A DNA stretch of 64,000 bases, taken from JANMMJ01 sp031373255 (GTDB taxonomy: Bacteria > Pseudomonadota > Alphaproteobacteria > Rhizobiales > Aestuariivirgaceae). Positions 42,220 to 51,127 of the stretch are shown in pieces (position 1 is the first letter of the stretch; each line of letters opens with the position of its first letter). Where the stretch lies: positions 1-64,000 of the forward strand of contig JANMMJ010000054.1 of assembly GCA_031373255.1 (NCBI GenBank), given 5' to 3'. Position numbers and translations under genes: made by a program. Under the pieces are notes generated by a model, which worked only from the letters and a program-made list of their open reading frames with translations, was not told the origin of the DNA and made no database searches.

Positions 42220-44625
42220 CTACTCGACGCTGAAGGTTTTCATGTCGATTGCCGCTTCAATCTCCGTGCCGCCAAGCGTAGCCAACAGCGCCTCGAATGC
42301 CGGCGCGGCGACGGCAACGCCCGCGCTGTCCAGCTCACTCAAAGGGACAGCGGAGGACAGCGCCATGATCAGCTGGCTGCGGCCCCTGCCCTGCTCGTTG
42401 ACCGTGAATTTTTGTGAAAAGGCCAGCCCGTTTCCACTATTGGTGAGGCGGGGCGTAAGATTGATGATGGCGCCCTCATCGTCAAACGCCAGGAGGTACC
42501 GGCTTGATTGCCGCAGTCCTTCGACAGTGCCGACAAGTTCGGCGCCATTGGCGATCTTTGAGCCCCGCAGATTGATTTTGAGCAATTGCAGCCAGGGCTT
42601 TTCAACATTCGAGCGGCTGATCTGTGCGGCCAGTTTGAGCACCGGGCATTGCTTGTCGGTGAGCTGGCTGAAGCGCGCATTGGGATCGGCGTTGAACGCT
42701 TCGCGATAGGACGAAGTGAAGTTCTCGAATTCCTGCCTGCTGTTGCCATAGGCAATGACAAGCCCGGTGGCTTCCGGCGTGCCTCTTGGGATGGCCAGGA
42801 AGCATTCGCCGCCTTGATAGTTTATAGCGAAGCTCTCAACCGTAAGCGGTCCCGGGGGCACTGTATCCACAGTCTTCGGGGGCTCCGGCACGACAATTTC
42901 CGGGGGTTCAGGAACAACCGGCTCCGGAGGCTCTGGAACAGGAACCACCGGCGGAGCGGGTCCTTCGACAATCACGTCATCGGCGCTCGTATCCGTGGCG
43001 CTGTTGCCAGCCTTGTCAAACGCTTCGGTCGTCACATCGTATTTTCCGGGCTTGAGGGTGAGATCGGCCTTGAGCGTCCAGCGGCCCTTGCCGTCGGACG
43101 TGAGCTCGGCGTCTTTCCCAAGGGTCCAGGTGCGGCCATCGAGATGCACCGCCAGCACTGTCGCGTCACCTTCAGCCCAGGTACCCGTCAAAATGACGGG
43201 TGGACCGGTAATTTCAATGGGGTTGACCGACGGTGCTTCCGGCGGAACGCTGTCGACAACGATCTCGCCCGGACTGGCTGATGCCATAGCCTGACCATTG
43301 CCGTCGTCCGACTCGGCTGTCACGGCATTGGCGCCCTGGGCCAGCGGTGTTGCAGGCTTCAGCACCCAGGTGCCCGTTTTGCTCGTCAGTTCGGGGTCGC
43401 TCCCAAGCGTGTAGGATTTTTGACCAATTTTGACAGTCAGGGACTTCGCCTTACCTTCATCCCACGTCCCCTTGATCTCAGGGTTGGCGGAGTTGGTTTC
43501 CTGCGACTGGACTGTCGGCGGCGTGATTTTCACGACCTCAAGCGGCGCCGGCGCTTTGGATCCGGGAACTTGCACATAATAGAGACCGGCCAGGGTTCCA
43601 AGCATGATCGCTGCAAGTGCAGCGACCAGCCCTATCAGCATTCGGCTTGATTTGCGGGGTGCAGCCTCCGCGACCTTTTTCGTCTGGGGCGGCAAGACGG
43701 TTTTGCGCGGCTTGGCGGCTTCCAGACGGCTCGGAGCGATGACCGTGGGTTCGCTCTCGGGATAAGACGCTGCTGCGCCGGCTCGCCAATCCCGCACCGC
43801 AGCCATGGATTCCATGCGGTCAGCCGGATCGGGCTCGAGCATGGCATGCAGCAATTCCCGCATTTCCGCCGGAACACCGGAAAGATCCGGCACCACGCGC
43901 CGCTTCTCGATGACTTCCACCTGCGAACCGCTCATGTCGAGCGGCCGGCCGAGGACTGCCGCCGCCAGCACCAGCCCGAAACTGTAGACATCCGACTTGG
44001 CCGCCACGTCGGCGCCAAACAGTCCCAACTGCTCGGGAGATACAAAGCTGTACTTGCCGGCGAAGCTGCCTCCAAGCAGCGTGCCGCCGCCGACATTGGC
44101 AGACTTGGCTATTCCGAAATCGATGATCTTGGCCCGGTCGACGCGCCCGCCCGGCAGGATGACATTATCAGGCGAAATATCGCGATGGATAATGCCGGCC
44201 TCATGCGCCCTTTGCAGCCCATCGGCAACCCGGCGGCGCAGCACCGTACACTCATCAAGGCTGAGCGGCTGCGTCCTCATGCGCTCGGCAAGCGACGGAC
44301 CGTCGGAAAATTCCATGGCGAGATATGGCCGGCCCATCGCCGCATCGTATGAAAACCCATAGTAGCGCACGATGGCATCATGCGCGAGGTGATGCAGGAT
44401 TTGCGCTTCCTTGCGGAACAGGTCGAGCTTCAGTTCATCGCGCGCAAACTCTGGCAGCACGATCTTGATCGCCACCGCGTCGCCGGTATGGATGTTGTGG
44501 CCGCGGAATACCTCTCCCATCCCGCCGATTCCGATCAGGGAATCGATCCGGTAGGTCTGGTTCAGCTCGGTACCCGGACGCACCGTTGGATAGGCGGCGT
44601 CCGGATGCTGGTTGGGATTGTTCAT
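42220..44625 (-). CDS. ppkA: T6SS-associated Ser/Thr kinase PpkA with Ig-like repeats and a novel periplasmic domain
   Basis: 801 aa from ATG 44625, which overlaps the pppA stop (ATGA). Residues 20-280 are a Hanks kinase: glycine loop GIGGMGEV (32-39), Lys54, HRDISPDN (147-154), DFG (169-171). One transmembrane helix at about 329-351. Then two Ig-like repeats (each opens GTW and includes YTLGSDPELTS or WTLGKDAELTS), a Pro/Glu-rich linker, and a C-terminal domain (~595-801) opening YQGGECFLAIP and containing KQCPVLKL and DDEGAI. That domain is shared with the TonB-like protein at 58907-60253. Works with PppA and TagH in threonine phosphorylation control of assembly (family knowledge). Confidence 0.9.
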   Translation of the reverse strand: MNNPNQHPDAAYPTVRPGTELNQTYRIDSLIGIGGMGEVFRGHNIHTGDAVAIKIVLPEFARDELKLDLFRKEAQILHHLAHDAIVRYYGFSYDAAMGRPYLAMEFSDGPSLAERMRTQPLSLDECTVLRRRVADGLQRAHEAGIIHRDISPDNVILPGGRVDRAKIIDFGIAKSANVGGGTLLGGSFAGKYSFVSPEQLGLFGADVAAKSDVYSFGLVLAAAVLGRPLDMSGSQVEVIEKRRVVPDLSGVPAEMRELLHAMLEPDPADRMESMAAVRDWRAGAAASYPESEPTVIAPSRLEAAKPRKTVLPPQTKKVAEAAPRKSSRMLIGLVAALAAIMLGTLAGLYYVQVPGSKAPAPLEVVKITPPTVQSQETNSANPEIKGTWDEGKAKSLTVKIGQKSYTLGSDPELTSKTGTWVLKPATPLAQGANAVTAESDDGNGQAMASASPGEIVVDSVPPEAPSVNPIEITGPPVILTGTWAEGDATVLAVHLDGRTWTLGKDAELTSDGKGRWTLKADLTLKPGKYDVTTEAFDKAGNSATDTSADDVIVEGPAPPVVPVPEPPEPVVPEPPEIVVPEPPKTVDTVPPGPLTVESFAINYQGGECFLAIPRGTPEATGLVIAYGNSRQEFENFTSSYREAFNADPNARFSQLTDKQCPVLKLAAQISRSNVEKPWLQLLKINLRGSKIANGAELVGTVEGLRQSSRYLLAFDDEGAIINLTPRLTNSGNGLAFSQKFTVNEQGRGRSQLIMALSSAVPLSELDSAGVAVAAPAFEALLATLGGTEIEAAIDMKTFSVE

Positions 44626-45383
44626 TTTTGGTCCCACACAGCCGGGCTTCCGGGCCCGGCAGGACGGCAGGCTACGACGATGACCGTTACATTGTCCTTA
44701 GCGCCACGTTCAAGCGTAAGTTGTATCAAGGCATCACATGCGCCCTGTGGTTCATTTGCGCCAGCAAGATCAAGGATTTCGCTGTCCTGGACATGCCCTG
44801 TCAGCCCATCGCTGCACAGCACAAACACGTCGCCCGGTTCGATCTTGCCCTGCACCGAATCGAGTTTGGGCTCATCGAAAACGCCCACCGCGCGCGTCAC
44901 CACATTGCGCCGCGGCCAATTCCGGGCCTCCGCCGGGCTGAGCAGGCCCTTGTCCATCATTTCCTGCACTTCGGTATGGTCATGCGAAATCTGGGTGATC
45001 GTGCCGGCCCGCACCAGATAAACCCGGCTGTCACCCGACCACACGCAGGCAAAATGGCCCGCATAGGCAAGAAGCGCTGCCACGGTCGCACCGATGACGC
45101 CGCCATCCTTCTTGGCAATATCCACCAGTTCGGAATTGGCCCGGTATATCCGGTCATTAAACCGCGCCATGAGATCGGGAGCAGAAGCTGGCCGTCCCAC
45201 GGTCTTGGCCGTCTCGACCACGATGCCACTGGCCAGCATGCCGTTCTTGTGGCCGCCCATCCCATCCGCCACCAGCCACAGCCCCTGCTCGGGCGCCGCA
45301 AAGTAGTTGTCCTCGTTCTGGGAGCGAATATTGCCCTGATGAGTAACGCTCGCCGTGACGAATTCAAACGATCCCGCACTCAC
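44622..45383 (-). CDS. pppA: T6SS PP2C phosphatase PppA
   Basis: 253 aa from GTG 45383, which overlaps the tagF stop (GTGA). PP2C metal motifs are present: RSQNEDNYF, LVADGMGGHKNG, WSGDSRVYLVR, VLCSDGLTGHV and DNVTVIVV. Antagonist of PpkA in the T6SS phosphorylation switch (family knowledge). In Agrobacterium the TagF and PppA domains are fused; here they are separate but overlapping genes. Confidence 0.93.
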   Translation of the reverse strand: MSAGSFEFVTASVTHQGNIRSQNEDNYFAAPEQGLWLVADGMGGHKNGMLASGIVVETAKTVGRPASAPDLMARFNDRIYRANSELVDIAKKDGGVIGATVAALLAYAGHFACVWSGDSRVYLVRAGTITQISHDHTEVQEMMDKGLLSPAEARNWPRRNVVTRAVGVFDEPKLDSVQGKIEPGDVFVLCSDGLTGHVQDSEILDLAGANEPQGACDALIQLTLERGAKDNVTVIVVACRPAGPGSPAVWDQK

Positions 45384-46060
45384 GGCCGGTCTCCATTGTT
45401 GGGTGTGCCGGTCAGGAAGCCGGCAAAGGCATAGGGATCCGGCATCTGCTGGCAGATGACAAGTTCCGCCGGTCGCGTGGCGCCGCCCAGCGTCCACCAC
45501 ACGCTGCGCATATCGTAGAGGCCCATCAATCCCGCGATCTCGGCCTGGATGAACGCGGCACCAAGCTCGCTTGCCTGCACCTGCTTCCTCAACACGTAGC
45601 TGCCCTTCGGTTCCCGATCCTGAGGTGTGTCGATCGTCTCCGGGAACGGCACACTGTCGGCGATGGCCGCAGCCTCGCCGGCAAAGCCTTCGTCAAGCGC
45701 CTGCAGCAAGGCCGTCTCGGCCGCTGCGTACCATTGTTCCATCGGATCGATCATTGGCGGCGCGATGGCCTGGCCTTCCGGCGCGCACGCGCAAACGGTC
45801 AATGGAAAATACCGGCCGATGCCATCGACCGACGGCATCATGACGCCCGCCGCCGTCATCGTGCCCACCGCCTTGCCAATCCAGAACCGCCACAGCGGTG
45901 CGGTCAGGAAGGCGTCCTGCCATGCAGCCCCTAGCTGCGACCGGCTCGCGGCAACCGAGCTTTGCAGCCAGTCCTCCCATATCGACAGGAACTGCCGCGG
46001 CAAGTTATGGGCGACGAAGTCGCGTTTCGCAGGATATTTGCCGAAGACACCGCATTGCAT
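45380..46060 (-). CDS. tagF: T6SS regulator TagF (ImpM)
   Basis: 226 aa from ATG 46060. CGVFGKYPAKRDFVAHNLPR is the usual opening, followed by WQDAFLTAPLWRFWIG and SVDGIGRYFPLTV. TagF represses assembly post-translationally by binding Fha in other systems. Its start overlaps nothing; it follows tssM by seven bases. Overlaps pppA by four bases. Confidence 0.92.
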   Translation of the reverse strand: MQCGVFGKYPAKRDFVAHNLPRQFLSIWEDWLQSSVAASRSQLGAAWQDAFLTAPLWRFWIGKAVGTMTAAGVMMPSVDGIGRYFPLTVCACAPEGQAIAPPMIDPMEQWYAAAETALLQALDEGFAGEAAAIADSVPFPETIDTPQDREPKGSYVLRKQVQASELGAAFIQAEIAGLMGLYDMRSVWWTLGGATRPAELVICQQMPDPYAFAGFLTGTPNNGDRP

Positions 46061-46067
46061 GCTTGGC

Positions 46068-49000
46068 TCACAGATCCGCCGGGCATCTGAATTCCCGCAA
46101 GGCCGGCAGGCCGATCGGATTTTCAGGCGATGTCGCCGCAACATCGAAAACCAGCGGTTTTCCGTCCACTATCAGTGTCGATGTAACCACCGGTCCCGCA
46201 GCACGGGAGCGCTTGGCAATGGGTGGCGTGAACAGTTTGAACAGCGACCAGGGGCCGGTCGCGCGCACCTGGGAATCGCTTTGCAGGAAAAAACCCTCGA
46301 TCGTCACGGACGCCGAGCCATCGGCAGCAGCGCCGGGCCATTGCACCACGATGGGCTCTTCCACGCGGGTGACACGCTCGAAGGTCTGGCCGTTGAACTC
46401 GAACTTGATATTGGCGACATCCGTGTTGGCGGGCTTCAGCACAATCGACAGGCCGACATTGGGAAAGTTGCCGCCCGAGGCAAAGAAGATATCGCGAATT
46501 TGGTTGGCCGTCTGGAACTGCTTCAGGATGGCGGGATCGAGCGTGCGGCCAAGGCGCGAGTCCTTCTTCAACACCAGCGTGCCATTCTGATCCTCCACCA
46601 GCGACTCCAGGTTCTCCTTGTAGAACTGGTCCAGTATGCCGCCTGCGCCAAACAGCTTGCCGAACTCCTGCATGGTGACGCTTGCCTTGGCATTCGCGAC
46701 AAACGGATAGCGGTTCTTGGTGATCCGCAGGCAGGGCTGGGTGACATCGCTGTTCAGCTTCCCCTTGAGATCATCCAGAGTTTCGAAAACCACCTTACCC
46801 TCGAACTCCTCGGCAACCTTCTGCATCATCGGTCCAAACGGTTCCGGCAATGTCGTGGCATTCCGGCGCAACGCCCGCACATATTCGCGCACCCGTTCGC
46901 GCTCGCCGGCAGGGTCGGCAGCACCACCTTCGGCCTCGGTGATATGCTGGTGAATGCCGTTCAGGTTGCTGAGCAGATCGTCAATCGGGCTGCGGCCACC
47001 CTGTGCCTCCACGAGATCATGGTACCCCTGAAAGTGCTCTTCGATGTTCCCGCCGTAATCCGATTCAGCAGCCGGCTGCCCGTTCCTCGCCGTGGATTTG
47101 AAGGCAAGACCGAGGCCAATTCTGCCAAGCCCGCTGACACGATTCTGCAGTTGCGTCTTGGCCACGTCTCCAACCTTGCCGAGGGTTTCATCCGTCGCAG
47201 AGGCTTCCTCGGGGGGTTTTACCGTCAGCTTGGTTTCATGGCTGACCGATTCCATGAGTTTCTTGATCGGCGATCCCGCACCGCTGGCCGACTTCAGAAC
47301 GAGGTATTCCGGCTTGTCGGCCGAGAATTTCTTGAGCTTGAGCTGAGCCAGCGCCGCATCCCAGCTTGCAATGAAATTCTGGTCATACATGTCTAGCAGT
47401 TCCGGGCCATATTTTTGATAGCGGTCCTGCGCCGTCGGTCCTTCGCCCGCCTTGCCAAGCACCCACTTCTCGGCTTCGAGTTCCTCGGCGACGTCGCCAA
47501 GCCTTTGCAGGAAAGCGTTGTAGAACCCGTGATAGGTATAGAAGTAAGGGACTCGCACCTTGTCGAGGGCGGCTGAATCGAAGACTTCCTCGAAATGACT
47601 TCCGCCTGCGGCAAGTGCTGTCCAATCGGCCGCTCCGGGCTTAGCGGCATCGGTTTCCAGCCAGGCATAGGCGCGCTCGGCAAGGCTCGAGGACGCCAGA
47701 AGCTGCTGTGTCGACTCGACCAGCGGGCCATTGAGATCGATTTCCGCAGGACTGGTTCCCATCGTCAGCATGGCCTTGAGATGATCGGTGAGCCGGCTGC
47801 GGATCTTGTCGGCGGCGGGACCGGGAAAGTCCGCATTCCACGCAGCATCAAACCATTTCTCGATCAGATCCTTTTCAACCCGCACATTATCCTGGCCGCC
47901 GAGCATCAGATAGACCTTGAGGGCCGGGTAGAGTGCATTGATATCGTCGTTGGCATTCTCGATGTACTTTTCAACGTAGAAGAGGAGTCGCGCGCGGAAC
48001 ATGCGGTCAAGCGCAATGCTGTAGGTATCGCGTGACTCTTCGAAAAGCCGGTTCTTCTGGCTCAGCCCATAGGTCTGCGACGTGGGGATGTCATCATCGG
48101 CGGTGGTAAATCCCGAAGGCAGGCTGCGCAGCCTGTCGAGAAATTCCAGTGTCGCTTCGACATTGCTGTCTTTGATCGGTTCCTTCGGCACCGGGCTCGC
48201 GGCCGCTGCCTGTTCGTATTCGGCCACCGCCTGCTCCGACTGTGCGATCAAGGATGAGTTGGCCGAATAGCTGACCCACCACGCAAACAGCACACCAGCC
48301 GTAACAACCCCGGTCAGGCCATAGCCGCCGAGAGTCAGCAGCCGCGAGCGCCTGATGGCTGCGCGATTGGTCGAAACCCATCCGGCTTCGCGGAAAATGA
48401 CGCTACCGAGAAGATCGGAGAGAAAGTAGCTTTGGGCGCGGCCGGAATAAGCCGGCGTGTGGGCGCCCGCCAAGCCGAAGCTTCCCGAAATCGCGCCCAG
48501 CACCTTGTCGAGAGGCGTGCCTTCCTGGGTGCCCGAGGTAAAATAGAACCCGCGCAGGACGAAGTTGGTATGATAGCGGGTTGGTTCAAACACCTGGGCC
48601 AGGAAGTCGCCGATAATCGGCTTGAGCGCCACCATCTGCGAAGGAAACCCGAAGATGCGGGTGCGCGACAACGGATCCGGCTCCTCCTGCAGCCGGTCCG
48701 GCAGGCTTTCTGTCAGCCGCTGGACCAGCAGGTCATATTCCTCATCAACATCGCCGATGTGGTTTTCGGTCTTTGACGAGGTCTGGAAGGTGGCGCCCCA
48801 CACCATCTTGCGGCGCTGTTCGTTGAAGTTGCCGAAATACTCCATGAACCCGGCGACCAGGTCGGCCTTGGTAAAAACCGCATAGACCGGGAAGTTGATG
48901 CCGAGCCGGGTGTTGAGTTCGCTCAACCGCTTGCGGATGGCCACGGCATGGGCGGCAATTTCCGCCTGGTTCAACCGGATCAGGTCTTCAATGCTGATTG

Positions 49001-49634
49001 CCACCAGCACGCCGTTGATGGGTTGACGGGTGCGGTGGGTCTTGAGCAGGTCGAGAAACGCCAGCCAGCTTTTGCGATCGCCTTCCGTGTCGGAGTCCTG
49101 TGTCGTGTAGCGTCCCGCGGTATCGATGAGGACCGCTTCCTCGGTGAACCACCAGTCGCAATAGCGCGTCCCCCCTACCCCTGCGACCGCACCCTTGCCG
49201 CCGCCGCGCATCAGCGGAAACTTGAGTCCCGAGTTGAGCAGCGCCGTCGTCTTGCCCGATCCGGGTGGGCCGATGATGATGTACCACGGCAATTCGTAGA
49301 GGAAGTCGCCGCCGGATTTACGCGATTGCTTCAGAGTGGCGACGGCATCGGCCATGCGCTCGGCCAGCACCGGCTCGTCGGAATCCGGTTGACCGGGCTC
49401 GGCCGCACTGATCGCCGCGGCGATCGATTTCGCCGCGGCGCGGTGGCGGTAGAACTTGTACCCGGCGATGCCGATGAAGATGGCAAGCAGAATGGCAATG
49501 ATGGTGAAGCGGACCCAGAATCCGTCGAATGGCCAGATGTCGCCATAGCCGATGAACGGGAAGGCGAACCACACAAGCGCGCATAACGCCAGGATCCCCA
49601 CAACCGATACTGTTGCAATGATCCACTTCCTCAC
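46068..49634 (-). CDS. tssM: T6SS inner-membrane core protein TssM (IcmF)
   Basis: 1188 aa, full length. Two N-terminal membrane helices (about 5-25 and 43-62), a cytoplasmic NTPase-like domain with intact Walker A GPPGSGKT (122-129), a third helix near residue 445, and a large periplasmic part ending VVTSTLIVDGKPLVF. The intact Walker A suggests ATP binding as in Agrobacterium. GTG start at 49634 with GAGGAG upstream. Forms the TssJLM membrane complex; no TssJ is seen in this window. Confidence 0.96.
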   Translation of the reverse strand: MRKWIIATVSVVGILALCALVWFAFPFIGYGDIWPFDGFWVRFTIIAILLAIFIGIAGYKFYRHRAAAKSIAAAISAAEPGQPDSDEPVLAERMADAVATLKQSRKSGGDFLYELPWYIIIGPPGSGKTTALLNSGLKFPLMRGGGKGAVAGVGGTRYCDWWFTEEAVLIDTAGRYTTQDSDTEGDRKSWLAFLDLLKTHRTRQPINGVLVAISIEDLIRLNQAEIAAHAVAIRKRLSELNTRLGINFPVYAVFTKADLVAGFMEYFGNFNEQRRKMVWGATFQTSSKTENHIGDVDEEYDLLVQRLTESLPDRLQEEPDPLSRTRIFGFPSQMVALKPIIGDFLAQVFEPTRYHTNFVLRGFYFTSGTQEGTPLDKVLGAISGSFGLAGAHTPAYSGRAQSYFLSDLLGSVIFREAGWVSTNRAAIRRSRLLTLGGYGLTGVVTAGVLFAWWVSYSANSSLIAQSEQAVAEYEQAAAASPVPKEPIKDSNVEATLEFLDRLRSLPSGFTTADDDIPTSQTYGLSQKNRLFEESRDTYSIALDRMFRARLLFYVEKYIENANDDINALYPALKVYLMLGGQDNVRVEKDLIEKWFDAAWNADFPGPAADKIRSRLTDHLKAMLTMGTSPAEIDLNGPLVESTQQLLASSSLAERAYAWLETDAAKPGAADWTALAAGGSHFEEVFDSAALDKVRVPYFYTYHGFYNAFLQRLGDVAEELEAEKWVLGKAGEGPTAQDRYQKYGPELLDMYDQNFIASWDAALAQLKLKKFSADKPEYLVLKSASGAGSPIKKLMESVSHETKLTVKPPEEASATDETLGKVGDVAKTQLQNRVSGLGRIGLGLAFKSTARNGQPAAESDYGGNIEEHFQGYHDLVEAQGGRSPIDDLLSNLNGIHQHITEAEGGAADPAGERERVREYVRALRRNATTLPEPFGPMMQKVAEEFEGKVVFETLDDLKGKLNSDVTQPCLRITKNRYPFVANAKASVTMQEFGKLFGAGGILDQFYKENLESLVEDQNGTLVLKKDSRLGRTLDPAILKQFQTANQIRDIFFASGGNFPNVGLSIVLKPANTDVANIKFEFNGQTFERVTRVEEPIVVQWPGAAADGSASVTIEGFFLQSDSQVRATGPWSLFKLFTPPIAKRSRAAGPVVTSTLIVDGKPLVFDVAATSPENPIGLPALREFRCPADL

Positions 49635-49666
49635 CTTCGATCAGCTCCTCTTTCCGGTGAAAGTCA

Positions 49667-51127
49667 TCAGTCGATCCAGTCGATGCGAATATCCACCCTT
49701 CGGTTCAGGGCACGGCCTTCATCCGTTTTGTTGTCTCCCACGGCTTCCTTGTCGCCCCGCCCGCTGGCCTTGAGCCGCGAAGCGTCCTGGAGATCGGGGG
49801 CCAATCTGCTGAGCACCGCTTCCGCCCGCTTCTGCGACAGGTCCTGGTTATCCTTGAACTTCAGGCTGGATCGGATCGGTGTGCTGTCGGTGTAGCCGAC
49901 AACGCGGATCTCATCCTTTTCGCCATTGAGCATGCCGGCGACACTCTTCAGCGCTTCATCGATGCCATCGCGCAGATTGGCACTACCCCTGTCGAAAAGG
50001 AGGTCATTCGGCAGCCGCACGACAATGTCACGCCCATCAGTTGAGACGGCAACCCGCTGCTCGGTGATTTCAGGAGCCAATGCGGCCTTGACCCGTTCCA
50101 ACTGGGTGGATTGGCGCGGCGGCTGCGGTTCGGCCGGCGGCACGATAATGCCGCGATCGATCACGATCTTGCCTTCCGGATTGAGCGCGATCAACCGCGC
50201 GGCCAGGGCGTCTGATCCGCCTGCCAGCAGAAAGCGCAAGGCCACGAAAGTTGCCAGCAGGATGGCCGCCGCCGAAGCGGCAACCGCCCACACCGGAATC
50301 GTCCGCCGCACATAGGATGGCGGAATTTCCTGCCCCTTCCAGTGTGGCGAAATTTCTTCGCCGGACCGGTTCTTGATGTAGCGCAGTGTCTCGTAAAGGT
50401 CGCGCCGCACCTGCTGCAGGTGCAGTTCACCGCCCGTGGCGCGATACTGTCCTTCAAAGCCCAGCGACAGGCAGGCATGCATCAGTTCAAGCAGATTGTA
50501 GTTGAGCGCAGGATTGGCCTTTGCTTTTGCAAGTTCCTCATAGAAGCCGACACCGCTCGTCCGCGTCTGGAAGAACCGGCTCAGCATGCTGTATTGCGTC
50601 CAGCGATTGCGCTCGCTCGCCGGCAGGTTCTGCACGATATCGTCAGCTGTGGCGCACAATGCGTATTTTGCCGTTGTCACCTGCTGCTCGGGAAGCCCCG
50701 CACCGCGCAATTTGACTTCAAAATTGGCGATCGTTTGCGCCACCTGATCCATGAGCGCGACCGCTCCCGATTGCAGCGTGGCAAAGCGCAGATTGGACAG
50801 CAGGATGAGCAGCGGGCGAGCCTCACTGAGGAAAGGGTTTGCCTCGCCGACTGCACCTTCGCGGATAACCCCCGTCGACGCTGGCAATGAACCGGCGACC
50901 GGAGGCGGGACGTAGGGCGGGACCTGGCCGGGCAACGGTGCGGCCATTGGAGATGGCGGCGGTGGAACATATTGCCTTGTCGCCGGGCCAGTGCCCCAGA
51001 AGTCATGTTCCACCGCGGGTTCAGGCGGTGGCGTCGCTATCGGCTCACGCCGTCCCCCGGGATTGGGGCGGATGACTGTCCGTTCCGGGCCGGAAAACGG
51101 ATCGCCAGGCGGTTTCGTGCCACTCAT
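49667..51127 (-). CDS. tssL: T6SS inner-membrane protein TssL with OmpA peptidoglycan-binding domain
   Basis: 486 aa. N-terminal ~80 residues are Pro-rich and low in complexity, including THR-poor PPPEPAVEH stretches. Residues ~95-265 are the DotU domain (PLLILLSNLR, LCATADDIVQNLP, LLELMHACLSLGFEGQYR). One membrane helix near residue 285 (VWAVAASAAAILLATFVALR). The C-terminal ~135 residues are OmpA-like (LFDRGSANLRDGI, VVGYTDSTPIRSS, NRRVDIRI), an evolved TssL that grips peptidoglycan. The ATG overlaps tssK's stop (ATGA). Confidence 0.95.
   Translation of the reverse strand: MSGTKPPGDPFSGPERTVIRPNPGGRREPIATPPPEPAVEHDFWGTGPATRQYVPPPPSPMAAPLPGQVPPYVPPPVAGSLPASTGVIREGAVGEANPFLSEARPLLILLSNLRFATLQSGAVALMDQVAQTIANFEVKLRGAGLPEQQVTTAKYALCATADDIVQNLPASERNRWTQYSMLSRFFQTRTSGVGFYEELAKAKANPALNYNLLELMHACLSLGFEGQYRATGGELHLQQVRRDLYETLRYIKNRSGEEISPHWKGQEIPPSYVRRTIPVWAVAASAAAILLATFVALRFLLAGGSDALAARLIALNPEGKIVIDRGIIVPPAEPQPPRQSTQLERVKAALAPEITEQRVAVSTDGRDIVVRLPNDLLFDRGSANLRDGIDEALKSVAGMLNGEKDEIRVVGYTDSTPIRSSLKFKDNQDLSQKRAEAVLSRLAPDLQDASRLKASGRGDKEAVGDNKTDEGRALNRRVDIRIDWID

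Noticed and set aside
42220..44625. Kinase as a general eukaryotic-like kinase unrelated to T6SS
   Set aside because: It overlaps pppA, follows tagF and precedes tssB in the same operon, which is the T6SS threonine-phosphorylation gene set.
45627..47396. 589-codon plus-strand frame opposite tagF and tssM
   Set aside because: Antisense to two genes with strong family matches; no domain, no ribosome site, composition typical of a shadow frame.
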